Of a DNA stretch of 64,000 nucleotides, positions 45,265 to 54,885 are shown one piece after another. Below the pieces are notes generated by a model. That model worked only from the letters and a program-made list of their open reading frames with translations, was not told where the DNA came from and did no database searches. The DNA comes from Glutamicibacter sp. JC586 (GTDB taxonomy: Bacteria; Actinomycetota; Actinomycetes; Actinomycetales; Micrococcaceae), in assembly GCF_009805585.1 (NCBI RefSeq), contig NZ_VHIN01000005.1, forward strand, positions 372,001 to 436,000, given 5' to 3'. The translations under genes and the position numbers were made by a program. Within the stretch, counting starts at the first letter, position 1. Every line of letters starts with the position of its first letter.

Positions 45265-46745
45265 TGAACAAGATTACTCACGCGCCGGTGGCGGCCATTG
45301 ATCTGGGCGCCACCAGCGGCCGAGTCATGATTGGCGAACTGGTGGACGGCAAGGTCCAACTCACCCTCGTCCACCGCTTCGCCAACGGCCCGGTTTCGCT
45401 GACAAAGTTTGAGGCCGACGCCTGCGCAGAAGACTTGGCCTGGGGGATCGATGAGCTGTGGTCGCAGATCCGGCTGGGTCTGGCCAAAGCTTTTGAGCTT
45501 CGCCCGGATATCGCGAGCATTGGAGTTGACTCGTGGGCGGTGGACTATGCGCTACAAAAAGACGGGCAACGTCTGGGGCAGGTTCGCCACTACCGCGATC
45601 CGCGCAATGAACTTGCCGTGCCGCAGTTGGAAACCAAGTTTTCTCGCGCCGAACTCTTTGATCGTAACGGTCTGCAGTTTCTGCCGTTTAATACCGTCTA
45701 TCAGTTGCAAGCTGAGCAGCGCGATGACCGATTGGAAGCCGCCGACGCGCTGTTGTTGGTTCCTGATTACATCAACTGGTTGCTGACCGGTCAGGCGCGT
45801 TGCGAATGGACCAATGCTTCCACTACCGGGCTGCTCAACCAGCGAACCGGTACCTGGGATGAAGAACTGGTTCACCACCTCGGCGTTTCTGGCAAACTTG
45901 CCCCATTGGTGCAACCGGGGGAAACTATCGGATCTTTGCTGCCTGGATTGGCCCGCGAATTTGGGGCCTCGGCATCGGTGCAGGTGGTGGCGGTTGCCTC
46001 GCATGACACCGCTAGCGCGGTGGCAGCAACACCACTGACCGGCGAGAAGTCTGCCTATATTTCCTGTGGCACCTGGGGGTTGGTGGGGGTTGAATTGCCT
46101 GAACCAGTGCTCACCACCGAAGCCCAAATAGAGGGTTTCACCAATGAGCTGGGTTTGGATGGGGCGGTGCGGTTCCTGAAGAACATCACCGGAACCTTCT
46201 TGCTCAGTGAATCGGTGAGCTACTGGAATCAGCAGGCTAGCCTGGACGCGCAGGGTGAAGTTCAACTGACTGATCTGCTGGAGCAAGCAGCGAGTTTGCC
46301 CGTTCCCCAGATCTTGATCGATCCACAAAACGAGCAGTTCCTTGCTCCGAGGAAGATGCCTGAACGAATCAGTGCAGCGATCCTTCAGGCGGGCGGGACA
46401 GCGCCAGAGACTCGTGCCGAGCTAATCCGTGTGGTGATCGAATCGCTGGCCTCAAGCTTTGCTACTCAAGCGCATCGGGCAGCACGTTTTGGTGGATTTG
46501 AACTAGCCGACATCCATATCGTCGGCGGCGGGTCACAAGGTGAACTGCTGTGTCAGCGCACCGCTGACCTGGCAGGAGTTCCGGTAGTCGCCGGCCCGGT
46601 TGAGTGCACAGCATTGGGCAATGTGCTGGTACAGCTGCGGGCGGTATCTCAGGGGGCTGCCACCAGTGAAGACTTGCGTGCGATCGTGCGCAGGTCTGTA
46701 GTTTTACGCGACTATCAACCAGATAGCGCGCTCAAGCTGGCCTAG
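45261..46745 (+). CDS. rhaB: Rhamnulokinase
   Basis: A 494-residue FGGY kinase that phosphorylates L-rhamnulose to rhamnulose 1-phosphate. The phosphate motif AIDLGATSGRVMIGEL is at about 13-28; SHDTASAVAATPL, ISCGTWGLVGVEL and IHIVGGGSQGELLCQ are typical of RhaB. It overlaps the aldolase-dehydrogenase stop by 4 bp (ATGATG). Last gene of the rhamnose operon, followed by a terminator. Confidence 0.94.
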   Translation: MMNKITHAPVAAIDLGATSGRVMIGELVDGKVQLTLVHRFANGPVSLTKFEADACAEDLAWGIDELWSQIRLGLAKAFELRPDIASIGVDSWAVDYALQKDGQRLGQVRHYRDPRNELAVPQLETKFSRAELFDRNGLQFLPFNTVYQLQAEQRDDRLEAADALLLVPDYINWLLTGQARCEWTNASTTGLLNQRTGTWDEELVHHLGVSGKLAPLVQPGETIGSLLPGLAREFGASASVQVVAVASHDTASAVAATPLTGEKSAYISCGTWGLVGVELPEPVLTTEAQIEGFTNELGLDGAVRFLKNITGTFLLSESVSYWNQQASLDAQGEVQLTDLLEQAASLPVPQILIDPQNEQFLAPRKMPERISAAILQAGGTAPETRAELIRVVIESLASSFATQAHRAARFGGFELADIHIVGGGSQGELLCQRTADLAGVPVVAGPVECTALGNVLVQLRAVSQGAATSEDLRAIVRRSVVLRDYQPDSALKLA

Positions 46746-46769
46746 ATCCGTGTGGGAGACTAAGCCATC

Positions 46770-46804
46770 AGTGATCCTCCAGCTGCGCAGGCTGGGGGAT
46801 CACT
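46770..46804 (+). terminator. Terminator after rhaB
   Basis: 14-bp stem with one G-T pair (46770-46783 with 46791-46804), 7-nt loop, followed by CCATTT. It lies between rhaB and the convergent methyltransferase, so may act in both directions. Confidence 0.75.
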
Positions 46805-46814
46805 CCATTTCAGG

Positions 46815-47465
46815 CTAACCCTTACGCTGAACGAACACTACAGAATCGTCCATCACTGCGGGTTCTCCATTGGGAGCCGTGATGCTGCGTTCACGAGTCT
46901 GGGCAGTAAGGATGTTCCATTCCGCAGGATCTAACGCCAATGCCTCGAGTTCTTGCTCGGGGCTCGGGAAGTTCGGAAGCTCATGTTCTGGGATCTGCGC
47001 GAAGGACGGCAAAGAGGCGTGGGACAGAGCCAGAAGATGCCCGCCAGATGCCACTAACCTGGCCGCTTTGCGTAGGAATTCGGCGCGCGGGAACTCGAAA
47101 GGTGCTTGGAAGAAGCTCAAGGTCACCAGATCAAAAAGCTGTTCTGGGTTCCAATCCTTGAGGTCCGAAGCGATGAACTGCGTCTGGCTTTCATCCAAGC
47201 CATGCTTCGCAGCATCTTCCTTGGCGCGAGCTACCGCGGTCGTGGAGATATCTAAACCCGTAGCTTTCCAACCGCGTGATGCCAGCCAGAGCACGTCACC
47301 ACCTTCACCACAACCAATATCCAGGGATGTCCCCGGGGTTAGCGGCGCCACCAAATTCTCGATGACCTGGTTGACCTTGCCGGACCATACTCGCTGTGAC
47401 TGACCGTAGTGGTTTTCCCAGAAGGCGGCGCCTTGAAGCTCTTGTGTCTGATGATGATGGCTCAT
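46815..47465 (-). CDS. Class I SAM-dependent methyltransferase
   Basis: A 216-residue methyltransferase. Motif I is LDIGCGEGGDVLWLASRGW (about 48-66) with the acidic TGLDIS strand next and SDLKDW later. The N-terminal block FWENHYGQSQRVWSGKVN is typical of the small methyltransferases annotated as tellurite/thiopurine-like. Start at 47465 is taken because MSHHHQTQ precedes the conserved part; the frame is open to 47522. Acceptor substrate unknown. Confidence 0.83.
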   Translation of the reverse strand: MSHHHQTQELQGAAFWENHYGQSQRVWSGKVNQVIENLVAPLTPGTSLDIGCGEGGDVLWLASRGWKATGLDISTTAVARAKEDAAKHGLDESQTQFIASDLKDWNPEQLFDLVTLSFFQAPFEFPRAEFLRKAARLVASGGHLLALSHASLPSFAQIPEHELPNFPSPEQELEALALDPAEWNILTAQTRERSITAPNGEPAVMDDSVVFVQRKG

Positions 47466-47534
47466 GAATCGAGAATATCGAGCCACCGAAGGTATACGCG
47501 AGCAGATTTGCGCCAGAGGCAAGAATCCCCGAAG

Positions 47535-49061
47535 CTATCGAGAGCTGACCTTTCCGAAGGCTCCGGCAATGGATGAGAGAACCATCGGCCTACAAGCAAT
47601 CCACGCACCGGCGATAACCAGTAACGACAGGGCAAAGTAGAGTAGCCCCACCCAGTTCCCGGCGTATTGTGTCGGATCGGTCGAACCTTGGGCTGCGTAC
47701 ATATGGTTTAGGTTGCGCAACGCCCCGGTGGAGAACACCAAGACCACATGAACAACGATGAATAGTACAAAGTAGAGCATCGTGGGGAAGTGCAATGCGC
47801 GTGCTACCTCGATTGGGTATCGCTTGCTCATGGCGGGGCTCTTGGGCCAGTAAGCGCTGAGCCGGAAACCGGTAATCGCGGCCAATGGGGCAGCAATGAA
47901 CACGGTCACGAAGTACGCGATTTGCTGTAACGAGTTGTAGTTAACCCAGCCGTTCTCGGTCGGCCAATCAAGGGTCAGATATTGCAGGGCCGCAGAGATC
48001 GCATTCGGGAAAACCTCCCACGATGTCGGGATGATCCGCATCCAATGTCCCGTCGCGAACAGCAAAATGATGAACACCAGCCCGTTGATGATCCACAACA
48101 GATCCAAGGCCTGGTGCAACCACAAGTTGATGCTGACCTTCGGGCTGCGCTTGGATGTCCAATAGGCAGGCGGCTTCTTCTGGTGCCGCACGAGCATTCC
48201 GGAACGAATGATGAGCACCATCAGGAAGAAGTTGAAGAAGTGATTCCACGCCAGCCACGCGGGAACGCCAACCGGAGCTGACTTAGGCAGGTGGTATTCG
48301 CCCGGGTAGCGCTGAAGGAAGGACTGAACCGCATCGATGCCCGCGATGCCACGGGCAACAAGAACCACTGCGGTGGCCATACCCAGCGCGCAGAACGCGC
48401 CGAGAATTCCGGCAAGCACCCACTGCTTAGTGGTCAGCGGACCGTGACGCTTCGGTTCTTCTTTGGCTGTCGGCGCTGGCGCTGATTTTTGTTCTGGCGC
48501 TGGCGTCGGAGCAATCTCAGGTGCAGGTGCCGCCGTCTGAACCGACTCGACCTGTGAAACTGGCGTGGTTTCAATTGGTTTCTGTGCCGGAGGATTATCA
48601 GCAACAGCAGGTGCAGCCACAAAACTACTTGGCGGCCAAGCTTCACCGCCAACCTCTCGTGGCAATCCTTGCCGAACCGACGGGCTGTTGCCACTGGTGG
48701 CAGCCGGAACAGCATGTTCGACAGGGGCTTCAACTTCTGCTGGATCCGGGTCCGGAACCGAAGTATGTGTAACAACCTGATTAGTAGGTGCCGATGTCAC
48801 CGCGGTGTCCGAGGGCGGCCAAGGATCGCCACCAACCACACGAGGTAGACCCTGACGAACGGGTCGCCCAGTTGCGGCGGGTGGTGTCACAACGGCTGCC
48901 GGCGCGGTAGCAATAGGCTCCACCACAACCTTGGCCTCAGGTTCGACTGATTCGTGAACAACCGGCTCGATAACTTTGGCAACAATATCGCTTGGCGGCC
49001 AAGGTTCCCCGCCGGCTACACGTGGCAAGCCTTGGCGAATTCTCTGGGGTGTTGAGCTCAT
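47535..49061 (-). CDS. Cytochrome b/b6 domain membrane protein with triplicated N-terminal motif
   Basis: A 508-residue protein. Residues 1-205 are Pro/Ala/Glu-rich and carry three copies of an RQGLPRxxGGxxWPPS motif (9-24, 69-84, 130-145) spaced by 60 residues. From about 213 come five or six helices of a cytochrome b561/FdnI-like domain with likely heme His in [31 protein letters not shown] and VVHVVLVF. The gene starts 2 bp after the etfA stop. Family members transfer electrons between quinone and a soluble or peripheral partner; here the partner is probably the ETF. What the repeat motif binds is unknown. Confidence 0.8.
   Translation of the reverse strand: MSSTPQRIRQGLPRVAGGEPWPPSDIVAKVIEPVVHESVEPEAKVVVEPIATAPAAVVTPPAATGRPVRQGLPRVVGGDPWPPSDTAVTSAPTNQVVTHTSVPDPDPAEVEAPVEHAVPAATSGNSPSVRQGLPREVGGEAWPPSSFVAAPAVADNPPAQKPIETTPVSQVESVQTAAPAPEIAPTPAPEQKSAPAPTAKEEPKRHGPLTTKQWVLAGILGAFCALGMATAVVLVARGIAGIDAVQSFLQRYPGEYHLPKSAPVGVPAWLAWNHFFNFFLMVLIIRSGMLVRHQKKPPAYWTSKRSPKVSINLWLHQALDLLWIINGLVFIILLFATGHWMRIIPTSWEVFPNAISAALQYLTLDWPTENGWVNYNSLQQIAYFVTVFIAAPLAAITGFRLSAYWPKSPAMSKRYPIEVARALHFPTMLYFVLFIVVHVVLVFSTGALRNLNHMYAAQGSTDPTQYAGNWVGLLYFALSLLVIAGAWIACRPMVLSSIAGAFGKVSSR
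48627..49037 (-). repeat. Three copies of an RQGLPR motif in the cytochrome b gene
   Basis: DNA copies at 48990-49037, 48810-48857 and 48627-48674, each encoding 16 residues of the form RQGLPRxxGGxxWPPS with variable linkers of about 45 residues. The wording is conserved at protein level more than the DNA, so it is a functional repeat rather than a recent duplication. Confidence 0.8.
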
Positions 49062-49063
49062 GG

Positions 49064-50047
49064 TCAGTGCGCCTTGCGTTCTTCCAACGCGGTGATCAGC
49101 TGCGGGACAACTTTAAAGACATCGCCCACGATGCCAAAGTCTGCGATCTCAAAGATCGGCGCATCGCTGTCCTTATTGATCGCCACGATGGTTTTCGCGG
49201 TCTGCATTCCGGCCTTGTGCTGGATGGCGCCGGAGATGCCCAGCGCCACATAAAGTTGCGGTGAAACAGCAACACCGGTTTGACCCACCTGCGCGGCGTG
49301 CTCAATGTAGCCGGCATCTACCGCTGCTCGTGAGGCGCCGACACCGGCGCCCAGCGCATCGGCCAGCTGGTACACCAGCTCAAACTGTTCGGTGCTACCC
49401 AGGCCGCGACCCCCGGAGACAACGCGACTGGCCGTGCGTAGCTCTGGGCGAGAAGAATCGGTGCTGGCCTGCTGTATCTCGCCGAGTTCGACCTCGGGTG
49501 TGGTGCTTGGTGGAACATCCAAGGCTGTCGTTGACGCTTCTTGCGCCTGCGCGCGAGCTTCAACGCTGCCCACCCGAAGGGTGATCACCGCAGCACCAAA
49601 GGTCGGAGCGCTCGCCGTCGAATAGGCGCCACCATAAATGGAATGGCTAGCGGTAATACCCTGTTCATCGCGCGCCACGCCCAGTGCATCCACGTTGAGT
49701 GCCAGCTTATTGCGCACTGCAAAACGGGCCGCCACCTCGCGCGAGGTGAGGGTATGGCCACAAAGCACGGCCTGGGGCTGAACCAACGTGTAGGCGCTGC
49801 TCAGCGCATCGGCCAGTGGCGCAGTAAGGATCGGTGAGTCAACCTGTGCGGTGAGTACCGCTGCGGCACCAGCGGCGATGGCTTGCTGGGCAAAATCCCC
49901 TAGGTTCTGCTCCGGCCCGGTCACCAGCGCGATCGGAGTACCAACGGCGGCCGCGGCACCCAGTAGTTCGGCAGAATTTTCGGCCAACTGAAAATCGGGG
50001 GTGGTCTCAAGGAAAACCAGGATGGCATCGGGGGCAAAAGTAGTCAT
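49064..50047 (-). CDS. etfA: Electron transfer flavoprotein alpha subunit
   Basis: A 327-residue ETF alpha subunit. The C-terminal FAD domain is clear: [61 protein letters not shown] and [20 protein letters not shown]. With EtfB it accepts electrons from acyl-CoA and similar dehydrogenases. The gene is 13 bp after etfB and 2 bp before the cytochrome b gene, so the three are one operon. Confidence 0.93.
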   Translation of the reverse strand: MTTFAPDAILVFLETTPDFQLAENSAELLGAAAAVGTPIALVTGPEQNLGDFAQQAIAAGAAAVLTAQVDSPILTAPLADALSSAYTLVQPQAVLCGHTLTSREVAARFAVRNKLALNVDALGVARDEQGITASHSIYGGAYSTASAPTFGAAVITLRVGSVEARAQAQEASTTALDVPPSTTPEVELGEIQQASTDSSRPELRTASRVVSGGRGLGSTEQFELVYQLADALGAGVGASRAAVDAGYIEHAAQVGQTGVAVSPQLYVALGISGAIQHKAGMQTAKTIVAINKDSDAPIFEIADFGIVGDVFKVVPQLITALEERKAH

Positions 50048-50060
50048 GGTTTTTCTCCGC

Positions 50061-50837
50061 TCACACCAGGTTGTTCTTGCTCAAATATTCGACCAATTCT
50101 CTCGCGGCTTGCCCATCGTCGTTAATGATGGTGCCGGACTGACGTGGCGGTCGCTGATCCACAGACAGCATGATGGACCTAGCGGTATCGGCCGGAAGGG
50201 GATCAACGCCAAGATCGGCCAGTGACACTACCTCGATCGGCTTCTTCTTCGCGGCCATAATGCCCTTGAAGTTGGGGAATCGGGCGTCGGGCAGGGCTTC
50301 GGTAATTGAAGCGATTGCCGGAAGTGCGGTGCGTACCTGTGCTGTAGCGCCGGAAAGCTCGCGGGTTCCGCTGATCTGTGAGTCGCTAATCTCTATCGAA
50401 GACAGTGAGGTGGCCGCCGGCAAATTTAACAGTTCGGCGAGCATCACCGGCAGCATTCCGGCCGAACCGTCCGTGGACATGTTGCCGGTGAGGATCAGGT
50501 CGTAGTTTTCGCGGCGTAGCGCGGCAGCCAATACTTCGGCGGTGAGCAAAAGGTCAGCGCCCAATAGTTGCTCGTCGCTGATTTGTACCGCCGAAGTTGC
50601 TCCCATGGCCAGGGCTTTTCGAACGGTGGCTTGGATAGATTCTGGGCCCATGCTCAGCACGGTGATCTGCGTGTCAGCATCCTTGTCCAGTACCTTCAGG
50701 GCCACCTCAACGGTGCGCTCGCCGATTTCATCAAGCACTGCGTCCGAAGCAGATCGATCAGCCAAAGCCGTGTTCAGGTTCAATGCTCGGTCCGCCCCGG
50801 TGTCCGGAACTTCCTTGATCAAAACGGCGATCTTCAT
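50061..50837 (-). CDS. etfB: Electron transfer flavoprotein beta subunit
   Basis: A 258-residue ETF beta subunit starting [13 protein letters not shown], with the [19 protein letters not shown] helix and the [23 protein letters not shown]-binding stretch, ending [18 protein letters not shown], the usual acyl-CoA-dehydrogenase recognition loop region. ATG 50837 follows AGGGGAG; an upstream frame from 50891 includes no ribosome site and crosses the 15-bp tandem repeats. First gene of the etfBA-cytochrome b operon. Confidence 0.93.
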   Translation of the reverse strand: MKIAVLIKEVPDTGADRALNLNTALADRSASDAVLDEIGERTVEVALKVLDKDADTQITVLSMGPESIQATVRKALAMGATSAVQISDEQLLGADLLLTAEVLAAALRRENYDLILTGNMSTDGSAGMLPVMLAELLNLPAATSLSSIEISDSQISGTRELSGATAQVRTALPAIASITEALPDARFPNFKGIMAAKKKPIEVVSLADLGVDPLPADTARSIMLSVDQRPPRQSGTIINDDGQAARELVEYLSKNNLV

Positions 50838-50852
50838 TCGGTTTCTCCCCTG

Positions 50853-50882
50853 TAACGAAAATACTAGTAACGCAAATACTAG
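50853..50882. repeat. Tandem 15-bp direct repeat upstream of etfB
   Basis: TAACGAAAATACTAG (50853-50867) followed at once by TAACGCAAATACTAG (50868-50882), one mismatch. On the minus strand each unit reads CTAGTATTT, so the pair may include a -10-like element, and it sits 16 bp before the etfB start. It is probably a regulator site or the promoter itself. Confidence 0.6.
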
Positions 50883-51018
50883 GACATCCAAGTTTCTCTG
50901 CTGACCATCATCTCCGATGATTTTCCCAACGTCAATGGTTGCCCAGCTGTTACCGCAAATCCACGGTGCACCGTAGGCTTGAGTTAGATATCAGCATTGC
51001 TTAATCGAAGGAACGTTC

Positions 51019-52128
51019 ATGGCTAGCAAAAAGCGTCCAGGCAAGAAAAACTCCGGCGCAGGAAACCCTGCCAAGTCCGCACCTCGTGGGCGCAGCGTTT
51101 ACCTCATTCAGGTGGAGGCGTACCTAGAGTCCCTGCGCGAGCAATACACCGGGTGGGTGGCCGCCACGGTCCCTGCTTTTTCCCCGGAGGATGCAGCAGC
51201 GGCTGCCTCCATCCAGCTGAATGTCGTCGGCGCCGTGGGTGGCGCATATGCGCAGCGTGCCAGCAGTTCCAACCTCCACAACATCGACATCGACCTCTTT
51301 GGCGAGACCTTGGCCGAGTACCTGGTGGGGCTTGACGACTCGGTGGCGCCAGAGCCAATCTTTGCTTCCTGGCTGGACTACCTCAGCTTCCTTGAGGAGA
51401 ACAAGCTCTGGGAAGGTGAGAGCGAAAACTTCGACGCACTGCGCGAAATGCTTGAAGATACCCTCGAAGGTTTCGCCGAGTCCGACGCTGAACTGTGCGA
51501 ACTTTTGCGCGGCACCAAGCTCTTTGAGCAGGTCAAAGCCTTCGCTCTGGCCCTAGGTGATGGTGTTGACATGACCGATTTAAGCGAAGAATCTAACGAT
51601 GCACGAGCCCGAGTGCAGCGCGCGGTCGGCATCGACCCAGAAACTTTCGACAACGATGCCCCGGCCCCACTGGCGTTCACCTACGTGTGGGGTGCGGCCC
51701 AGATGTGCGTGGTGGAGCAAGACGGTTCGATCATGAAGCTGGACGAAGAATCCTACGACCTCTTGGTAGATGGCACGGAAGCCGACAGCGCTCAGCTGCT
51801 CTTCGAAATGGCTGTCGGCGCGGTCCAGGCACACCTGAACCCAGCCTATGACGTGACCCTGCGCGATGAAGCGCACTACTTGGTGCTGCGCAACCTATTG
51901 GTCACTGCGTCCACCGGCCGCGAAGGTGACCTTGAGGGTCTGCGCCGCAACGTTGGCCCGAAGATCTACGACGCGGTACTTCCAGAAGCACAGGCCGCCA
52001 TGGACTCACTAGTCAACTACGACCTGCTGGCCAAGGATGGCGATACCTACAGCATCGACGAGCGTCTGGTCCCGGTCATTTCCGCAGGCATCACCGAGGT
52101 TGAGGCCTTCTTCGAAGAGGCCGAATAA
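51019..52128 (+). CDS. Conserved hypothetical protein, paralogue of the pRiA4b protein's N-terminal region
   Basis: A 369-residue acidic protein with a basic N-terminus (KKRPGKKNSG). Its ASWLDYLSFLEENKLWEG aligns with TAWTVYLDFLRENDLWTG of the protein at 34492-36267, and both have the same basic-tail-then-helical layout, but this one lacks the pRiA4b ORF-3 domain. The remainder looks helical; I can name no family. GAAGGA precedes ATG 51019 and a terminator follows. Possibly DNA-binding or regulatory, but this is a guess. Confidence 0.7.
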   Translation: MASKKRPGKKNSGAGNPAKSAPRGRSVYLIQVEAYLESLREQYTGWVAATVPAFSPEDAAAAASIQLNVVGAVGGAYAQRASSSNLHNIDIDLFGETLAEYLVGLDDSVAPEPIFASWLDYLSFLEENKLWEGESENFDALREMLEDTLEGFAESDAELCELLRGTKLFEQVKAFALALGDGVDMTDLSEESNDARARVQRAVGIDPETFDNDAPAPLAFTYVWGAAQMCVVEQDGSIMKLDEESYDLLVDGTEADSAQLLFEMAVGAVQAHLNPAYDVTLRDEAHYLVLRNLLVTASTGREGDLEGLRRNVGPKIYDAVLPEAQAAMDSLVNYDLLAKDGDTYSIDERLVPVISAGITEVEAFFEEAE

Positions 52129-52138
52129 GCTATTAACC

Positions 52139-52169
52139 GATACCCGCACCTCACGTAGTTGCGGGTATC
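52139..52169 (+). terminator. Terminator after the 51019 gene
   Basis: A perfect 10-bp stem (52139-52148 with 52160-52169), 11-nt loop. T-run weak. It is 10 bp after the stop. Confidence 0.65.
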
Positions 52170-52221
52170 ATCCGATGTAGAGTCCCGTTTTCTATTATGA
52201 GATGGATGGCTGGTTAGGACG

Positions 52222-52641
52222 ATGGCAAGGTCCCTATACATGAGGTGGTTACCTGCAGCCAGCGGAATTCTTTTCGCCGGGTTGCTGTTCATTGCTGATC
52301 CGCTCCTAGGTGCGGCCCCCTGGTGGATCATGCCGGACCTCTGGATACCACTGGTCTTCCCCTTGCTCCCATGGCTCGCGATCGCCAGCGTAATGGCGTG
52401 GCTGGGGCAGGCTGCTGAACGTTGGCTACACGCAGTACTTTTTAGCTTCATTTCCCTCGCGGCAGGTCTCATTCCTGGTCTGTTCTGGGCCTTGCTACTG
52501 TTTGACGCCTTCCCAAATTCAGCCAGCGGGCAATTGCCTCTAAAGGTCTCGCTCTTCTCCTGCGCAGCGGCACTACTTCTCGGACTATGTATCGCGGGGT
52601 CCGCTATTCTGCGCAGGAATGGCCGAGCTTTGGCGCGATAA
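52222..52641 (+). CDS. Hypothetical membrane protein
   Basis: A 139-residue protein with about four hydrophobic helices (first near 9-30, others near 38-58, 66-93 and 107-128) and a basic C-terminus (RRNGRALAR). A TAGGA site lies before ATG 52222. Family unknown. It stands alone, convergent with the DUF1801 gene. Confidence 0.6.
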   Translation: MARSLYMRWLPAASGILFAGLLFIADPLLGAAPWWIMPDLWIPLVFPLLPWLAIASVMAWLGQAAERWLHAVLFSFISLAAGLIPGLFWALLLFDAFPNSASGQLPLKVSLFSCAAALLLGLCIAGSAILRRNGRALAR

Positions 52642-52770
52642 TCTAGGGCAGATTCTGAAATCTGCATTAAGGGAGGCTGGACCAGTTGCCTGTGTTCGCA
52701 GGGCTGATTCGCATCCAATTCCTTACCGAAAACTATCTTTTGGCTCTTCAAAGTTAGCTCAATCGTCCGC

Positions 52771-53196
52771 CTAGCCCGCACTCTGATCGGTGCGGGTCAT
52801 GGCGATCGTTATCAGTCTGCGCAACACTTCAAGATCAATGTCCTCGAGTTTGCGCACGTATACACACCCCATACCCTCGGTGTACTTGCCCAACTCCGGC
52901 AGTAGTTCTGCACCCTCGGGCAGATCCTTAAGTCCGTAAATAGACAGCTGCGCCTTGCGCGGGGAGAACCCGGTTTTTGGCCAAATGCCAGTGTTTTTCG
53001 GGTTGGACGGGGAAACGTAGGTGTAGGTTCCGTAACCGACGATGCTCGGGCCCCACATCACCGGCTTCTCACCGGTGACCTCGCTGAAAAGTCGCTCCAG
53101 TTCCTCGCCATCGGTCCGACGCTTAGCCGGGGTGGCGGCGGCGATGAACTCATGTACGTCAGCGTCAGTGGGAAGGGTCTTCTGAGATGTCGCCAA
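52771..53196 (-). CDS. DUF1801 domain protein
   Basis: A 141-residue protein of the DUF1801/YdhG type: AATPAKRRTDGEELERLF, MWGPSIVGYGTYTY, FSPRKAQLSIYGL and GCVYVRKLEDIDLEVLRRLI. Its function is not known. Its start lies 32 bp inside the end of the preceding MFS gene, so the two are likely co-transcribed. A second DUF1801-like protein is at 56704-57045. Confidence 0.8.
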   Translation of the reverse strand: MATSQKTLPTDADVHEFIAAATPAKRRTDGEELERLFSEVTGEKPVMWGPSIVGYGTYTYVSPSNPKNTGIWPKTGFSPRKAQLSIYGLKDLPEGAELLPELGKYTEGMGCVYVRKLEDIDLEVLRRLITIAMTRTDQSAG

Positions 53197-54583
53197 GTGT
53201 CTGCTCCTGCGGTGTGGTTGTTTCGTCTGCCTGGAAAATGCTTGAAAGCTTGCGATACTGTTTGGTGCTCATGGCCAAGAAGGCCACCAAGATCATAATC
53301 AACCCTCCGACAAGGAAGATCAAGGCAATGCCGCGCCCCTGGCCGGAACCGAGCAACCACCCGAACTGCGCATCGCCCTGATCGCTGCGCATGAAAGGAA
53401 TGATCCAATACTGGGCAATGGGCGCAATCAAGAACGCGGTAATCGGCGCGGCCGCAGCTTCCATCATTTGCGCAAAACCAAAAACGCGTCCCTGCCTTCG
53501 GAAGGTGACCACTTTCTGTATCACCGTTTGCTCGGAGGCCTCGACCGCCGGGATCAACATCATGTACAACCAGATCCCCACAATGTAGAGCCACGTCCAT
53601 TCGCGGATGGTGAAGATCGCTCCGAGCAATCCCATGGCCGCCACCAGCCAGAGCATGGTCCGGATCGGGTTCTTGCCCAACCCGAACTTGGCGATGAGCA
53701 AACCGCCAACGATGAACCCGGTCGAGGCCAAACCGAAGCTGAGCCCCCACGCCTGCACCGACATGATGGTCAGCCCGTAAGGATCCATTAACGCCATGTA
53801 GGTTCCGCCGATGAAGTTGTTAAACATCGAAAAAATGATCAGCGCAAACAGTCCGGGAATCGCCATCACCGTGGTGAATCCGAGACGCAAATCGCTGGTC
53901 TTGGTTCGGCCTTCTTCTTTTTCTGGTTCTTCTTCCGGCATGGAGATTCCCAATAAGTGCAGCATCGTCAGCACCACCATCACGATGGAAATCGCCAGCG
54001 TCCAGCCCATCCCCAGCCAGCCGATCGCCAGCCCGCTGAACACGCTGGTGATGATAAATGCGATGCCTTGCACCGTGCCCACCAAGCCGTTGGCATTGGC
54101 GTGCCGATCGACGGGGATCAGTAGTGTGACTGTGGTCGACAGTGCGATGCCACGCATTTGTTCGACGATGGCGCCGCCGAGAATGACTAGACAGAAGAGC
54201 CAAAATTGCCACCCGCCCACGTTCAGGATGTCTTCGGTGGGTAACAACAGGTAGATCACCCCGGCGAGAGTGAAAGCGATGGCGGTGATTATGGACGAGA
54301 AGACGAATACCGACTTCTTGCGGTGGTTATCCACGATCGTTCCGAAAACCATGGAAAACACCGCGATGAGAAGCATAAAGGCGCCGCCAATAATGCCGGT
54401 AGCCATCACGTTTTCGGTTTCCAGATAGACCCAGAAGGTCAGTGCAAACCAGAGGAAACTGGTGGTGAAATTCGCTACCGCGGTATTGATGAGGATGCGC
54501 ATAAAACTGCGTTGACCATCGGCCGGTACCACGCGCGTCGCGGCATCGGTGGGTGTGGAATTTCCAATCTGCTCGTCACTCAT
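53165..54583 (-). CDS. MFS transporter (antiporter-like)
   Basis: A 472-residue MFS protein with about 12 helices. LPTEDILNVGGWQFWLFCLVI, TIVDNHRKKSVF (loop 2-3 motif) and VDRHANANGLVGTVQGI are visible; it resembles uncharacterised actinobacterial macrolide/metabolite efflux MFS. Start at 54583 (MSDEQIG) is preferred, because an upstream ATG at 54622 lacks support. Two copies of a TGACGGA palindrome lie in the 350-bp gap upstream. Confidence 0.83.
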   Translation of the reverse strand: MSDEQIGNSTPTDAATRVVPADGQRSFMRILINTAVANFTTSFLWFALTFWVYLETENVMATGIIGGAFMLLIAVFSMVFGTIVDNHRKKSVFVFSSIITAIAFTLAGVIYLLLPTEDILNVGGWQFWLFCLVILGGAIVEQMRGIALSTTVTLLIPVDRHANANGLVGTVQGIAFIITSVFSGLAIGWLGMGWTLAISIVMVVLTMLHLLGISMPEEEPEKEEGRTKTSDLRLGFTTVMAIPGLFALIIFSMFNNFIGGTYMALMDPYGLTIMSVQAWGLSFGLASTGFIVGGLLIAKFGLGKNPIRTMLWLVAAMGLLGAIFTIREWTWLYIVGIWLYMMLIPAVEASEQTVIQKVVTFRRQGRVFGFAQMMEAAAAPITAFLIAPIAQYWIIPFMRSDQGDAQFGWLLGSGQGRGIALIFLVGGLIMILVAFLAMSTKQYRKLSSIFQADETTTPQEQTLGDISEDPSH

Positions 54584-54689
54584 GGGGTGACCCGCTCTTG
54601 TTGGTGCTAGTGGATGTAGCAACAGGATACTCTTCGGGGTGAGAGCGCCGATAGGTAATTTACATTGAACCAGGATCGTTAGTGCTTGG

Positions 54690-54712
54690 ACTGACGGATT
54701 GGATCCGTCAGT
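54690..54712. repeat. TGACGGA palindrome, copy 1
   Basis: 10-bp arms (54690-54699 with 54703-54712) around 3 bp, core TGACGGA-N5-TCCGTCA. One of three similar palindromes in the gap 54584-54935, which has no convincing gene. Copies 1 and 2 lie 107 and 171 bp upstream of the MFS start, in regulatory position for it. Confidence 0.7.
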
Positions 54713-54753
54713 TGGAGACTGAGGCTCTAAGTTCTTGGGTAAAGTCCTTCGGC

Positions 54754-54772
54754 TGACGGAACGGATCCGTCA
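54754..54772. repeat. TGACGGA palindrome, copy 2
   Basis: 7-bp arms (54754-54760 with 54766-54772) with 5-bp spacer; same core as copies 1 and 3. Confidence 0.7.
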
Positions 54773-54885
54773 CCTCGATCCGGACCATAAAGAATTAAGG
54801 AAACAGGGCAACGAAACGTACAGCATGGATGCTGGTTTCCAGGTGCTGTGGTCGTTCCGAGCTATTGGAGATCTGGCTTGTTCGT

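Noticed and set aside
48627-49037. Reading the cytochrome b N-terminal repeats as a CRISPR or DNA-level tandem repeat
   Set aside because: The units are coding, spaced by unequal linkers and conserved in protein rather than in DNA.
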